64,000 nt of DNA from JBBBNV01 sp037137075 (lineage in GTDB: Bacteria > Bacillota > Bacilli > Paenibacillales > NBRC-103111), in assembly GCF_037137075.1 (NCBI RefSeq), contig NZ_JBBBNV010000022.1, positions 1 to 64,000 on the forward strand. Direction: 5' to 3'. Shown here piece by piece: positions 17,149-26,703 of the stretch (the first letter of the stretch is position 1; each line of letters starts with the position of its first letter). The notes under the pieces are model-generated. The model was not told where the DNA came from, made no database searches, and worked only from the letters and a program-made list of their open reading frames with translations. Both the position numbers and the translations under genes were made by a program.

Positions 17149-17547
17149 TCATTCAGACATACGGCGGAGAGCATGGGCCATGTTCTCCGGACTATCCGGG
17201 AGCTTCGTCGACAGCTTGGTCGGCGCGAGCGGCAGAAACCCCTCTTCTTCTTGCTGGTTCGGCTTAGATTTGAGCAAGTCGTGCAAATCCTCACTCTCCT
17301 GAGGCGTTACTGCGTCAAAACGAGTGCCTTTGCCAGCGTCCGAGTCGGTAACGGGCTCACCGGTATTCAGACTCAGTGTCACTTTGAGTGCAAACCGCAA
17401 AGCAAACCCCAGTACAAACAAAATGACAAAAGCATACAAGCTATGCAGCAAAGCAGACAGCAGCAAATTGTTGGCAACAGAAAGCAGGAAGGTAACCACT
17501 CCGCCAATCGCACCGAGAATGAAATTCCACCGTAAGCTGCCTATCAT
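17149..17547 (-). CDS. Small two-helix membrane protein between cheD and sigD
   Basis: 132 residues: a short start, two membrane helices (about 8-30 and 33-55), then a hydrophilic, acidic cytoplasmic-type tail of about 75 residues. The ATG has AAGGAG at good spacing, three bases after the cheD stop, so it is translated in line with cheD. In B. subtilis cheD is directly followed by sigD, so this is an insertion relative to that model. I do not recognise a domain; a role in motility is inferred from its place only. Confidence 0.75.
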   Translation of the reverse strand: MIGSLRWNFILGAIGGVVTFLLSVANNLLLSALLHSLYAFVILFVLGFALRFALKVTLSLNTGEPVTDSDAGKGTRFDAVTPQESEDLHDLLKSKPNQQEEEGFLPLAPTKLSTKLPDSPENMAHALRRMSE

Positions 17548-17550
17548 GAT

Positions 17551-18045
17551 TTATATCTCCTTCATACCGTGTTGTACGCTTCGAATGGTTAGCATTCCTG
17601 TCGCTGAATTAAATTCAATGGTTCTTCCGTAATTGGCTCCCGTATCTTCGGCCGCAATCGGAATCCGAAACCGCAGCAAAATTTCTTTGCAGGAGTCAAC
17701 ATTACGCGGACCAATCCGCATCGTATCATTATTACCGCCAAAAGCGAACATTTGTGCTCCGCCTGCCATTTTGGCTTCCATTCTATGTAAAACTGCGCCT
17801 AGACGCTGCATTTGCTCAATCATTTCGGGGATAGCGGTATCTGCATATTTGGCAATATTCAGTTTACCTTCACGCGCAATATCCGACGAGGGAAGCATGA
17901 CATGTGCCATACCCGCAACCCTGCTGACTTTGTCATAGAGCGTTAAGCCAACGCAAGAGCCAAGTCCTGTCGTTTTTAAAATATTGTCCCCGGAAATAAC
18001 CGCCAAATCGGCCATTCCGACTTTCACCATTTGTTCCTGGGTCAT
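17551..18045 (-). CDS. cheD: Chemoreceptor glutamine deamidase CheD
   Basis: Deamidates glutamines on chemoreceptors and binds CheC, raising its CheY-P phosphatase activity. 164 residues with the catalytic Cys31 in TTGLGSCVGLTLYDK, the catalytic-His region GMAHVMLPSS, and FGGNNDTMRIGPRNV. The start overlaps the cheC stop (ATGA). All expected residues are present. The gene pair cheC-cheD is kept together, fitting their complex. Confidence 0.97.
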   Translation of the reverse strand: MTQEQMVKVGMADLAVISGDNILKTTGLGSCVGLTLYDKVSRVAGMAHVMLPSSDIAREGKLNIAKYADTAIPEMIEQMQRLGAVLHRMEAKMAGGAQMFAFGGNNDTMRIGPRNVDSCKEILLRFRIPIAAEDTGANYGRTIEFNSATGMLTIRSVQHGMKEI

Positions 18046-18662
18046 TCTAACGGCACTCCCAAAGCGTGGAATATGATCGGAAAAGACTCAGGATCCGGTA
18101 TAAAGAAGAAATTCCCCTCCACTGCGTCATTGCCTTCTAAAAACGTAGTATCGATAAAAAGTGCATGATCTCCCATTTGGCCGTACTGGATTAACCCAAA
18201 CGAGAGGATCGCGCCGGCCATATCCATCGCGAGCGATGGGACCGAAGGCGATAGGCTCAATTTTGTAAAATCAGCCAGCGAGCTTAAGTATGATCCCGCC
18301 AGAATATTGCCGATTTCATTTAGAGCGGAGAGCTCGAGCTCTGAAAATTGCTCTTCATCCTGAACGTCGAGCCCGACTAATTTCCGAAGCAGGCTTTTGG
18401 CCGATTCGATTTGCACTACAAAAAACATATTGCCCGGCGCATCTCCATCCACCCGCAAAAAGACGGCCATGACGATTTGCTCCGCGCCGCCGACTAAATC
18501 CGCGACCTCTTCCAGAGGAAGCAGATTTACTTTGGGCACTTTCATATCCACGGGCTTGTCCAAAAGACGGGAAAGCGCGGTTGCGGCATGGCCCGCGCCG
18601 ATATTCCCCACTTCTTTCAAGACATCCATTTGAAACTCGGGAAACTTCTCGATAGTCGCCAC
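18042..18662 (-). CDS. cheC: CheY-P phosphatase CheC
   Basis: Dephosphorylates CheY-P away from the flagellar switch and is stimulated by CheD. 206 residues with two active-site repeats: LKEVGNIGAGHAATALSRLL near 15-34 and LNEIGNILAGSYLSSLADF near 113-131, each with the E..N phosphatase pair. GTG start with GAGGA upstream, four bases after cheW. Relative to FliY it lacks the FliN domain. Confidence 0.96.
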   Translation of the reverse strand: MATIEKFPEFQMDVLKEVGNIGAGHAATALSRLLDKPVDMKVPKVNLLPLEEVADLVGGAEQIVMAVFLRVDGDAPGNMFFVVQIESAKSLLRKLVGLDVQDEEQFSELELSALNEIGNILAGSYLSSLADFTKLSLSPSVPSLAMDMAGAILSFGLIQYGQMGDHALFIDTTFLEGNDAVEGNFFFIPDPESFPIIFHALGVPLE

Positions 18663-18666
18663 CGTA

Positions 18667-19128
18667 TTAGTCCTCTAACTGTTCCAATTGAATAATTTCA
18701 CTCTTGTTCAGTACTTCTTCCAGGTTCAATAAGACAAGCAGCCGATCATCGCCAATCTTGGCAATGCCGCGTAAATATTTTGCCCGGATACCTCCTACCA
18801 CTTCAGGCGGAATATCAATACCATCGCTATCGACGTCGATCACATCATTGGCGGAGTCAACAATCAGACCCACCTCCAAATCGTTCACTGCGACAATAAT
18901 GATTCTGGAGTTATCGGTATATTCGCTTTCTTCCAGATTGAAACGGCCTCTTAAATCAATGACCGGAACAACCACGCCTCTTAAATTAATGACGCCTTTA
19001 ATGAAAGCCGGTGTCTTGGGAACCCGGGTAAGCGGCTGCATTCTCTCAATCGTACGAACCTTGTCCACCTCAACGCCATATTCCTCCTGGCCAAGTGCGA
19101 ACACGATAACTTTTACTTCTTCACCCAT
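18667..19128 (-). CDS. cheW: Chemotaxis coupling protein CheW
   Basis: Links chemoreceptors to the CheA kinase. 153 residues forming one CheW domain: VKVIVFALGQEEYGVEVDKVRTIERM, RVPKTPAFIKGVINLRGVVVPVIDLRGRF, RIIIVAVNDLEVGLIVDSANDVIDV. ATG with GAGGAGGG upstream, 31 bases after cheA. Confidence 0.97.
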   Translation of the reverse strand: MGEEVKVIVFALGQEEYGVEVDKVRTIERMQPLTRVPKTPAFIKGVINLRGVVVPVIDLRGRFNLEESEYTDNSRIIIVAVNDLEVGLIVDSANDVIDVDSDGIDIPPEVVGGIRAKYLRGIAKIGDDRLLVLLNLEEVLNKSEIIQLEQLED

Positions 19129-19159
19129 GGATAATCCCTCCTCATAGTAGGTGGTACTG

Positions 19160-21223
19160 TTATTTAATTAGTGCATTGGTATCAATGATGAGTGCGACTT
19201 GTCCGTCGCCCAGAATGGTCGCGCCGGAAACCGCAAATGTTTTGTTCAGGTATCCGCCAAGCGATTTCAGTACAATTTCCTGCTGGCCGATAAAATCATC
19301 CACCTGCAGCGCGGCGATTTTGTCGCCTTTGCGGATAACAACAATTTCCTGCTCGTTTTTGTCGGCCTGCTCGTACCCCGGCACGTCCAGCAGCTTGCCC
19401 AACGAGATAATAGGGATAACCCCGCCCCGATATTCCACGACCCGCGTTCCGTGCAAGGAGCGAATCGCCGATGTTTTGACAGCCGCCGTCTCCACAATCG
19501 AGGAAAGCGGAATCGCATACTTCTCTTGACCGACACGGATTAGCATTGCAGCAATAATCGAAAGCGTGAGCGGAAGCTGAACGGAGAAGTTACTGCCCTT
19601 GCCGAGCGTTGAGGTCACCGACACGCTTCCCCCGAGCGACTCTATCTTGGTTCGGACGACATCCAGACCTACGCCCCGTCCGGAAATATCGGAGATTTTC
19701 TCCGCTGTGCTGAAACCGGAAGCAAACAGGAGCATATACACTTCTTCATCCGTCATCGTCCTGGCTTGATCCGCCGTTACAATGCCATTCTTCATGGCTT
19801 TGTTTAAAATATTGTCGCGATTGATGCCGTTTCCGTCGTCCTGTACCTCAATAAATACATGATTTCCGCTGTGGAAAGCGCGTAAATTAACTGTTCCGAC
19901 CTCCGGCTTGCCGATTTCAAGCCGTTTTTCGGTAGTTTCAAGCCCATGGTCGACCGAGTTGCGGAGAAGATGGACGAGCGGGTCCCCGATTTCGTCGATA
20001 ACAGTCCGATCCAGCTCGGTATCCGCTCCGGTAATAACCAGGTCCACTTTTTTATTTAAGCTTTTTGCTACGTCCCGAACCATGCGCGGGAACCGATTGA
20101 ATACCGTGTCCACAGGAACCATCCGCAGCTTTAGAACAATATTTTGCAAATCGCTGCTGACACGCGCCATATGCTCTACAGTTTCCGTCAGGTCCGTACG
20201 TCGCACCTCACTGGCTAGCTGCTCCAGGCGAACCCTGTCTATAAGCAGCTCACTAAACAGATTCATGAGTGTATCCAAACGCTCGATATCGACCCGGATT
20301 GTTTTGTTCGCTACAGGAGCGCCGCCGGTGGCCGCTTTTGCGGGAGCGGCTGCAGGAGTGTTTGCAGCAGGCGCTGCCGGTGTTAAAGCAGGTGCCGCTG
20401 CCGCTGCTGCTGTTTGAGCAGATGAAGCTTGAACCTCGATTTGGGCATGCCTCATTTGCTCCAGCAATTCAGGTGTAAATAAAGTCGCCTTCGCACTTTC
20501 AATTTCACTAATGTTGCCGACTTCTTTTTCGAGTACAGCCTGTTCAACCGTGGTGACAAAGTAAACCGTAAAGGATTTATCAAACTTCTCTTGTTCAATA
20601 TCCTGAACCGAAGGGCTGGACTTAATAACTTCCCCTTGATTCTCCAGGTAGTTGAATACCATATACGCTCGGGCGGCTTTTAACACACAAGTATCTTCAA
20701 CGGAGACCTCGAGCTTGTACACAGCCAAACCGGCCTGAATGGATTGTTCAATAATGGAAACTTGAAATTCGTCAAGCTCCCCGGAGCCTCCGCTTTTTGC
20801 TGCCGAGGCTGTCGGAGCGGCCGCAGCCTCTCCCTTCAAATAGTCCCCGCTAACAATCGACTTCAAGGAAGCGACAATGCTTGAAACATCCGCTTTTCCT
20901 GTGCCGCCTTGAATAATGTCCTCCACCATGCTTTCCAGGGAATCGAGGCTTTTGAAAATGCAGTCAAAAATAAACGCATCCATATCCAGCTTGTGATTCC
21001 GTACCAAGTCCAGCACGTTTTCCATTTCGTGAGTGAGGGAAGCCAAGTCCTCAAATCCCATCGTCGCAGACATACCCTTGAGTGTGTGTGCGGAACGAAA
21101 AATGACCTGTACGATACTAATGTCCTTCGGACTTGCTTCGAGCTGGAGCAAGCTATCATTCATCGCCTGCAAATGGTCTCGGGATTCATCAATAAACATG
21201 CTTAAATATTGACTCATATCCAT
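19160..21223 (-). CDS. cheA: Chemotaxis histidine kinase CheA
   Basis: Autophosphorylating kinase that passes phosphate to CheY and CheB. 687 residues: HPt domain with the phosphorylated His46 in SAHTLKGMSATMGF, a P2-type CheY-binding region (about 155-255), an Ala/Pro linker, a dimerisation domain (RVDIERLDTLMNLFSELLIDRVRLEQL), an ATPase with N box (LVHLLRNSVDHGLE), G1 (VQDDGNG), G2 (GRGVGLDVV) and a C-terminal CheW-like P5 domain. AGGAGGTG precedes the ATG. A 122-base gap separates it from cheB, with no clear promoter. Confidence 0.97.
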   Translation of the reverse strand: MDMSQYLSMFIDESRDHLQAMNDSLLQLEASPKDISIVQVIFRSAHTLKGMSATMGFEDLASLTHEMENVLDLVRNHKLDMDAFIFDCIFKSLDSLESMVEDIIQGGTGKADVSSIVASLKSIVSGDYLKGEAAAAPTASAAKSGGSGELDEFQVSIIEQSIQAGLAVYKLEVSVEDTCVLKAARAYMVFNYLENQGEVIKSSPSVQDIEQEKFDKSFTVYFVTTVEQAVLEKEVGNISEIESAKATLFTPELLEQMRHAQIEVQASSAQTAAAAAAPALTPAAPAANTPAAAPAKAATGGAPVANKTIRVDIERLDTLMNLFSELLIDRVRLEQLASEVRRTDLTETVEHMARVSSDLQNIVLKLRMVPVDTVFNRFPRMVRDVAKSLNKKVDLVITGADTELDRTVIDEIGDPLVHLLRNSVDHGLETTEKRLEIGKPEVGTVNLRAFHSGNHVFIEVQDDGNGINRDNILNKAMKNGIVTADQARTMTDEEVYMLLFASGFSTAEKISDISGRGVGLDVVRTKIESLGGSVSVTSTLGKGSNFSVQLPLTLSIIAAMLIRVGQEKYAIPLSSIVETAAVKTSAIRSLHGTRVVEYRGGVIPIISLGKLLDVPGYEQADKNEQEIVVIRKGDKIAALQVDDFIGQQEIVLKSLGGYLNKTFAVSGATILGDGQVALIIDTNALIK

Positions 21224-21345
21224 GTTCCAACACCTCCTTTATGAAGTAGCTCCCAGCATACAGCCAGATGACACATACATCCTGGCAAGACAGTTCTAGA
21301 TGCACAGCCGGCACTCCGGACGCGTAATCAGCCCTGACTCTTTTA

Positions 21346-22446
21346 CTAGGTTAGCAATTGAACCAGCTTGGCTGGAATTTGATGCAAAGGCTCGACATAC
21401 ATGGCGCCGCCAAGCTCAACCGCGGAACGGGGCATGCCATATACAACACATGTCTCTTCCGCCTCTGCAAGGGTCGAAACCGCTCCCGCCTGACGAAGTC
21501 CAAGCATCCCCCGGGCTCCATCGCTTCCCATACCTGTCATTAATACAGCATGCCGTTTCAATCCGGCAACCGGAATCAACGATTCAAAAAGAATATCGAC
21601 CGAAGGCCTATGGCCGCCTCTCGGATCTTCTTTATTCAGACGAATCCGGTACTGCGACGGACCATGACTTACGATTTTCATATGATATCCGCCAGGCGCA
21701 ATATAAGCTGTGGATGCGTACAAAATCATATCATCCTCAGCCTCGACAACACGTATCTCACTCAGCATATCCAGCCGCTCTGCCAACGATTTGGTAAATC
21801 CCGGCGGCATATGCTGAACGATAACAACCGGCGCAGGAAATGAAGCCGGCAAACGAGTTAGAACCTGCTGAAGTGCCTTCGGTCCGCCAGTAGAGGTCCC
21901 GATCGCAACAATTTGGTCAAAGATGGGCGAGGTCATTTTGACCTTCGGCTTGTCCCTTAGTGGGAACGCTATGGCCGCTGCCGGTTTCGTTTCCTTCGGC
22001 GGGAGTACGGGTGCTGGCGGAGGCGAAGCCGGCACATACTTAATGCGCGTCTTTGAAGCCGTTCTCAATTTTTCTAGCAATTGGATTTTGACCTTGTACA
22101 AGTCCAGCGAAACCGACCCTGAGGGCTTCCGCACAAAATCTACAGCTCCCCATTCCAAAGCAAGAATCGTTTCCTTTGCTCCCGCTTCCGTCAAGCTGCT
22201 CAGCATAATGACGGGTGTCGGATTTTGCTGCATAATGAGCTTTAGCGCATCCAACCCGTTCATTTCCGGCATTTCCACGTCCATTGTCACAATGTCGGGC
22301 TTCAGACTCGCAACCTTTTCAACGGCTTCCTTACCGTTCTTGGCCGTTGCAATAACTTCAAACTCAGGTGCCTCAGAAATAAGGTCTGATATGATTTTTC
22401 TCATAAAAACGGAATCATCGACTACCAGCACTTTAGACCGCGTCAT
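21346..22446 (-). CDS. cheB: Chemotaxis response regulator / receptor methylesterase CheB
   Basis: Removes methyl groups from chemoreceptor glutamates and can deamidate glutamines when phosphorylated by CheA. 366 residues from the ATG at 22446 (AAGGTGG six bases upstream; the ATG two codons earlier abuts the SD). The receiver domain has VVDDSVFMRK and Asp56 in DIVTMDVEMPEM; after a Pro-rich linker the esterase has Ser in GTSTGGPKALQQVL, His in VQHMPPGFTKSLAERL, and Asp in MTGMGSDGARGM. The partner cheR is not in this window. Confidence 0.97.
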   Translation of the reverse strand: MTRSKVLVVDDSVFMRKIISDLISEAPEFEVIATAKNGKEAVEKVASLKPDIVTMDVEMPEMNGLDALKLIMQQNPTPVIMLSSLTEAGAKETILALEWGAVDFVRKPSGSVSLDLYKVKIQLLEKLRTASKTRIKYVPASPPPAPVLPPKETKPAAAIAFPLRDKPKVKMTSPIFDQIVAIGTSTGGPKALQQVLTRLPASFPAPVVIVQHMPPGFTKSLAERLDMLSEIRVVEAEDDMILYASTAYIAPGGYHMKIVSHGPSQYRIRLNKEDPRGGHRPSVDILFESLIPVAGLKRHAVLMTGMGSDGARGMLGLRQAGAVSTLAEAEETCVVYGMPRSAVELGGAMYVEPLHQIPAKLVQLLT

Positions 22447-22474
22447 TGGCATCCACCTTTCTATGCTGTCAAAG

Positions 22475-23344
22475 CTACTTCAAGAGCTTCATCATCTTGT
22501 TTAGGAAACTTTTGACCCCTCCGGCTTGCTCACCGGATTCCAATTGTCCCGATAGAAACCGCTCCATAATTCCATGAACCGCTCTGGTAGCAGCACAGCT
22601 CGGATACAGGACGGTAAACGGAATTTGTTTCTTTACTGCCTTGGAAACATGAATATCCTCATCGATATAGCCCAAAAGCGGCAGCTCCAGCCCTAGAAAC
22701 TGACGGGCTACCATGCTGATTTTATCCGCAGTCTGCCTGCCTTCCTTCAAATCGGTTACCCGGTTGACAACAAGCTTAAAAGGGGTTTGCCCATTCATCG
22801 AATGAACCATTTTGATCAGAGCATAAGCATCCGTAATCGATGTTGGCTCCGGTGTTGTAACAACAACTGTTTCTTGCGCCGCAACAATAAAACGAAATGC
22901 TTCCTTCGATAAGCCCGCGCCTGTATCAAATAAAATAAAGTCCACATGCCCGTTTAATTGGCCGACCTGCTCAACGAAGTAATCAATTTCGGTATCGTCC
23001 AGATTCAGAAGGTCATTAAATCCCGACCCCCCGGCAATAAACTGGAGATTGTTATAGCCTGTATGTATAATATCCCAGATGCTCTGCTCCCGCTTCAACA
23101 AATGATATAAGCTGTATTTAGGCGATGATCCCATTAACACATCAATGTTGGCCATCCCCACATCTGCGTCAAACAGCAGCACCTTGTACCCTTTGGATTG
23201 CAGCATCAAGGCGAAATTAAGGGAAAAATTCGACTTGCCGACGCCGCCTTTTCCGCTCGTTACTGTAATAACACGTGTTTGCTTCTCCTGCCTGGAAGCT
23301 TGTGATTGAACTAGATTACGCAGCATTTGGGCTTGATCACTCAT
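22475..23344 (-). CDS. flhG: FlhG (YlxH), MinD-like ATPase controlling flagellar number
   Basis: ParA/MinD-type ATPase that works with FlhF to set flagellar number and pattern; it activates the FlhF GTPase through its N-terminus. 289 residues with deviant Walker A (TVTSGKGGVGKSNFSLNFA), DADVGMANIDVLMG and a C-terminal amphipathic-type end (FLNKMMKLLK). The N-terminal MSDQAQMLRNLVQSQASRQ resembles the DQAxxLR activating peptide. The ATG at 23344 is set by AGGGG nine bases upstream. It overlaps flhF by eight bases. Confidence 0.96.
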   Translation of the reverse strand: MSDQAQMLRNLVQSQASRQEKQTRVITVTSGKGGVGKSNFSLNFALMLQSKGYKVLLFDADVGMANIDVLMGSSPKYSLYHLLKREQSIWDIIHTGYNNLQFIAGGSGFNDLLNLDDTEIDYFVEQVGQLNGHVDFILFDTGAGLSKEAFRFIVAAQETVVVTTPEPTSITDAYALIKMVHSMNGQTPFKLVVNRVTDLKEGRQTADKISMVARQFLGLELPLLGYIDEDIHVSKAVKKQIPFTVLYPSCAATRAVHGIMERFLSGQLESGEQAGGVKSFLNKMMKLLK

Positions 23345-24650
23345 ACTGATCATCCCCTAAAATGGATTGAATCAGCTTGAGCTCGTTAACCTCCGCAATA
23401 TCGTCCGGAACGTTTTGTCCCGTTGCAACATAAGAAAGCTGCAGCGGAAAATCATACAGCAGGTTAACCATTGCTCCGTATGAGCTAGTCTCATCCATCT
23501 TCGTAAACAAAACTTTGCTCAGGTTAAATCTGGAGAAGTTTTCTGTGATTTCTTTCATATCCCGATACTTGGCCGTTAAGCTGAGTACGAGAAATGTTTC
23601 TGTATGTCCTTTGTTTTGCAGCAGGCTGTTTAACTCCGAAACATACATCTGGTTGCGGAAGTTTCGGCCGGCCGTGTCCATAAAGATAATATCGCAGTCA
23701 GCAAGCTCCTGAAACGCCTTCGTCAGCTCCTGAGGAGAAAAAACAACCTCCAGAGGCACATTAAGTATTGTCGCATACGTCTTTAATTGCTCTACAGCTG
23801 CAATCCGGTATGTATCCGATGTAATAAAACCAACCCGGCGGTGATGCTTGAGCACCTGTTCAGCGGCAAGCTTGGCAATGGTTGTCGTCTTCCCGACACC
23901 GGTTGGCCCCACGAAATGGGCCACCTTCGTTTGTGGCGACAGCGTCTTTGCTCCCATTGGTTTTACAATATCGAGCAAATGGCTCCGCAGCGCCTCCATG
24001 GCCTGCTCATCCGTCCAAGCCTGCTCTGCGTCCTCACGGCTTTGGAGCGCTTTTTGACATAGCTTCTCGGCTATATCCGGAGCAATATCGTGGTCTAGCA
24101 TGCGCTGCCGCAGCTTCTCGATCGGTTCCGGATACAAGGAGAAGTCCTTGCTCATTAGCGTCAGCTGCTTAATCATCTGCTTCATCATCCGAATTTCATC
24201 CGATAACGAATCTTCCTGTCTCATACTTACCGCCGACGACGAGGAGCTGAAAACCGGCTCCGGTCTAGGCTGAGCTGCCGCAGCTTGTGATTGTATCACC
24301 GGCGGCTGCTCAACAGCGACAGTTGCTGCTTGAGCAGGAATATTGGAAGCTGCAGGCTGGTAGCTTCTTGCTGCTGCTTCTCTGCTTGTGAACAATGAGG
24401 GTGAGGATACCGCCGCTGCCGATGATTCGATTTTGGGCTGTACCGGTGCTTTTGCAGCCGGCGCCGCACTTGCTCCCCCGGCCGCATCGATAGCTGCAAT
24501 AACCTCGATTTTTTTCTTTGCGAACATGCCCATAAAGCCGCCGACCCGAATTTCTTTTGTATTAATAATGACTGCATCCTTTCCGAGCTCAGAACGGATT
24601 TTGTTCATGGCCTCCGGCATCGAATCAACCACATAGCGCTTCACTCTCAT
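23337..24650 (-). CDS. flhF: FlhF, SRP-type GTPase for flagellar placement
   Basis: Third SRP-family GTPase (with Ffh and FtsY); it marks the site of flagellar assembly at the membrane. 437 residues: an N-terminal B domain starting MRVKRYVVDSMPEAMNKI, a long Ala/Gln/Ser-rich linker (about 60-150), an N domain, then a G domain with HFVGPTGVGKTTTIAKLA near 245, FITSDTYRIAAVEQL, FMDTAGRNFRN and FTKMDETSSYG. It overlaps flhA by four bases (ATGA) and flhG at its end. Confidence 0.96.
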   Translation of the reverse strand: MRVKRYVVDSMPEAMNKIRSELGKDAVIINTKEIRVGGFMGMFAKKKIEVIAAIDAAGGASAAPAAKAPVQPKIESSAAAVSSPSLFTSREAAARSYQPAASNIPAQAATVAVEQPPVIQSQAAAAQPRPEPVFSSSSSAVSMRQEDSLSDEIRMMKQMIKQLTLMSKDFSLYPEPIEKLRQRMLDHDIAPDIAEKLCQKALQSREDAEQAWTDEQAMEALRSHLLDIVKPMGAKTLSPQTKVAHFVGPTGVGKTTTIAKLAAEQVLKHHRRVGFITSDTYRIAAVEQLKTYATILNVPLEVVFSPQELTKAFQELADCDIIFMDTAGRNFRNQMYVSELNSLLQNKGHTETFLVLSLTAKYRDMKEITENFSRFNLSKVLFTKMDETSSYGAMVNLLYDFPLQLSYVATGQNVPDDIAEVNELKLIQSILGDDQYE

Positions 24651-26680
24651 AGATTCACCACCCCTACACTTTGAATTTCAACGTTCGGCTCCAGCTCACT
24701 GTAAGACAAAATAGCCACATCCTGCATGCTGCGCTCAAGCAGCTGTCTCAAATACATTCGAATGGTAGGAGATACCAGAATAACCGGCTGTCCTCCTGTT
24801 TGCAGCAGTCTGTTGATTTGCTCGCTAACCTTTTGGAAAATCTGCTGGGATGATACCGGATCAAGCGCAACATAAGAGCCTTGATCGGATTGCTGCACAT
24901 TCTCCGCGATTTTCTTTTCCAGCGCAGGCCCTACAGTAATGACCTTTAACGAATCAATGCCGCCAACATATTGCTGCGTGATTTGCCGTGATAAAGCCTG
25001 CCGTACATATTCGGTTAAAATTTCGGGATCTTTCGTAAAGGTTCCGTAATCGGCCAAGGTTTCAAGAATCGTAACCAAATCGCGAACTGAAATTTTCTCC
25101 TTCAACAGCTTGGCAAGCACCTTTTGAATATCACCAATGGACAATACCGAAGGAATCAGATCGTCGACCAGCGCCGGGTACGATTCCCGAATGTTATCAA
25201 TAAGCGCCTTCGTCTCTTGACGCCCAAGCAGTTCATGGGCATAACGCTTAATGATCTCGGTCAAATGTGTGGCAACGACCGAAGGCGGGTCCACGACCGT
25301 ATAGCCGGACATTTCCGCACGTTCCTTCATGGAGTCATCGATCCAGAGTGCCGGTAGCCCGAACGCCGGCTCCGTCGTCTCTATCCCAAGAACTGAATCG
25401 TCATCAATACCTGGACTCATGGCCAAATAGTGATTTAGAAGTAATTCGCCATGAGCCACCATATTTCCTTTTATTTTGATAACATACTCATTCGGTTTTA
25501 GTTGAATATTGTCGCGAATCCGGATAACCGGAACGACGAGTCCCAACTCAAGCGCACACTGGCGTCGAATCATGATAATCCGGTCCAGCAAATCCCCGCC
25601 CTGCTGCGTGTCCGCCAGCGGAATCAAGCCGTAACCAAACTCAAATTCAATCGGGTCCACCTGCAGCAGGCTGATAACACTTTCAGGACTGCGGACCTCC
25701 TCAATCTCCTGCTGCTCCACGAGCTGCTCGTCCTGCTCCTCGCGCTTCATAATGTTCTTTTGCATCTTCCATGCGCCAAAAGCAATAATTGCGGCAATCG
25801 GCAGGGTCGCAATAGGACCGATTGGAGTAAAGATCCCGAGCAGGGCAATAGTCACTGCTACTACGTACAGCAATTTAGGATGCTGCAAAATCTGGGATGT
25901 CAAATCGTGAGCCAAATTTCCTTCCGATGCTGCACGGGTGACAATAATACCCGCCGCAGTGGAGATGAGCAAAGCCGGGATTTGGCTGACCAGACCGTCA
26001 CCGATTGTCAGCATGGAGAACGTTTTTGCAGCTTCGGCGATAGGCATATCATGAAACAGCATTCCGATAATAAGCCCGCCGAGCATATTAATAATCAGGA
26101 TAATAATGGATGCAATCGCGTCCCCTTTGACGAACTTGCTTGCACCGTCCATTGCCCCGTAGAAATCAGCTTCACGCTCGATTTTTGAACGGCGATCTTT
26201 AGCCTGCTGCTCGTTAATGAGGCCTGCATTCAGATCGGCATCGATACTCATCTGCTTCCCCGGCATCGCATCGAGTGTAAACCGCGCTGCAACCTCTGCA
26301 ACACGCTCCGAGCCCTTCGTAATAACAATGAATTGCACGACAACGAGAATCAGGAACACAACAAAACCGACAACGACATTATCTCCGGCCACAAAGGAAC
26401 CGAACGCAGCAACGACACGTCCGGCCTCCGCTTCCGCCAAAATATTCCTTGTTGTAGATACGTTCAATGCCAGCCGGAACAAGGTTGTAATGAGCAGCAG
26501 GGACGGGAAAATCGAGAACTCCAGCGCATCCTGCGTGTTCATAGCCACCAAAATAATCATCAAAGCCAGTGAAATATTAATTACCAAGAGGATGTCAAGT
26601 ATATGGATGTTGACAGGTACCACCATCATTAACACAATGCCGATAATACCAATAAGAATTGCTAAATCACGCGGCTTCAT
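24647..26680 (-). CDS. flhA: Flagellar export gate protein FlhA
   Basis: Main membrane channel component of the flagellar type III export apparatus; its cytosolic ring docks substrates and chaperones. 677 residues from the ATG at 26680, which has AAAGGAGG eight bases upstream; a TTG seven codons earlier lies before that SD. Eight or so membrane helices (to about 330) with the FHIPEP-type region VVGFVVFLILVVVQFIVITKG and RVAEVAARFTLDAMPGKQMSIDADL, then a cytosolic domain from about 350 to the end. Confidence 0.97.
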   Translation of the reverse strand: MKPRDLAILIGIIGIVLMMVVPVNIHILDILLVINISLALMIILVAMNTQDALEFSIFPSLLLITTLFRLALNVSTTRNILAEAEAGRVVAAFGSFVAGDNVVVGFVVFLILVVVQFIVITKGSERVAEVAARFTLDAMPGKQMSIDADLNAGLINEQQAKDRRSKIEREADFYGAMDGASKFVKGDAIASIIILIINMLGGLIIGMLFHDMPIAEAAKTFSMLTIGDGLVSQIPALLISTAAGIIVTRAASEGNLAHDLTSQILQHPKLLYVVAVTIALLGIFTPIGPIATLPIAAIIAFGAWKMQKNIMKREEQDEQLVEQQEIEEVRSPESVISLLQVDPIEFEFGYGLIPLADTQQGGDLLDRIIMIRRQCALELGLVVPVIRIRDNIQLKPNEYVIKIKGNMVAHGELLLNHYLAMSPGIDDDSVLGIETTEPAFGLPALWIDDSMKERAEMSGYTVVDPPSVVATHLTEIIKRYAHELLGRQETKALIDNIRESYPALVDDLIPSVLSIGDIQKVLAKLLKEKISVRDLVTILETLADYGTFTKDPEILTEYVRQALSRQITQQYVGGIDSLKVITVGPALEKKIAENVQQSDQGSYVALDPVSSQQIFQKVSEQINRLLQTGGQPVILVSPTIRMYLRQLLERSMQDVAILSYSELEPNVEIQSVGVVNL

Positions 26681-26703
26681 CAGACATCCTCCTTTCCTCA
26701 AAT

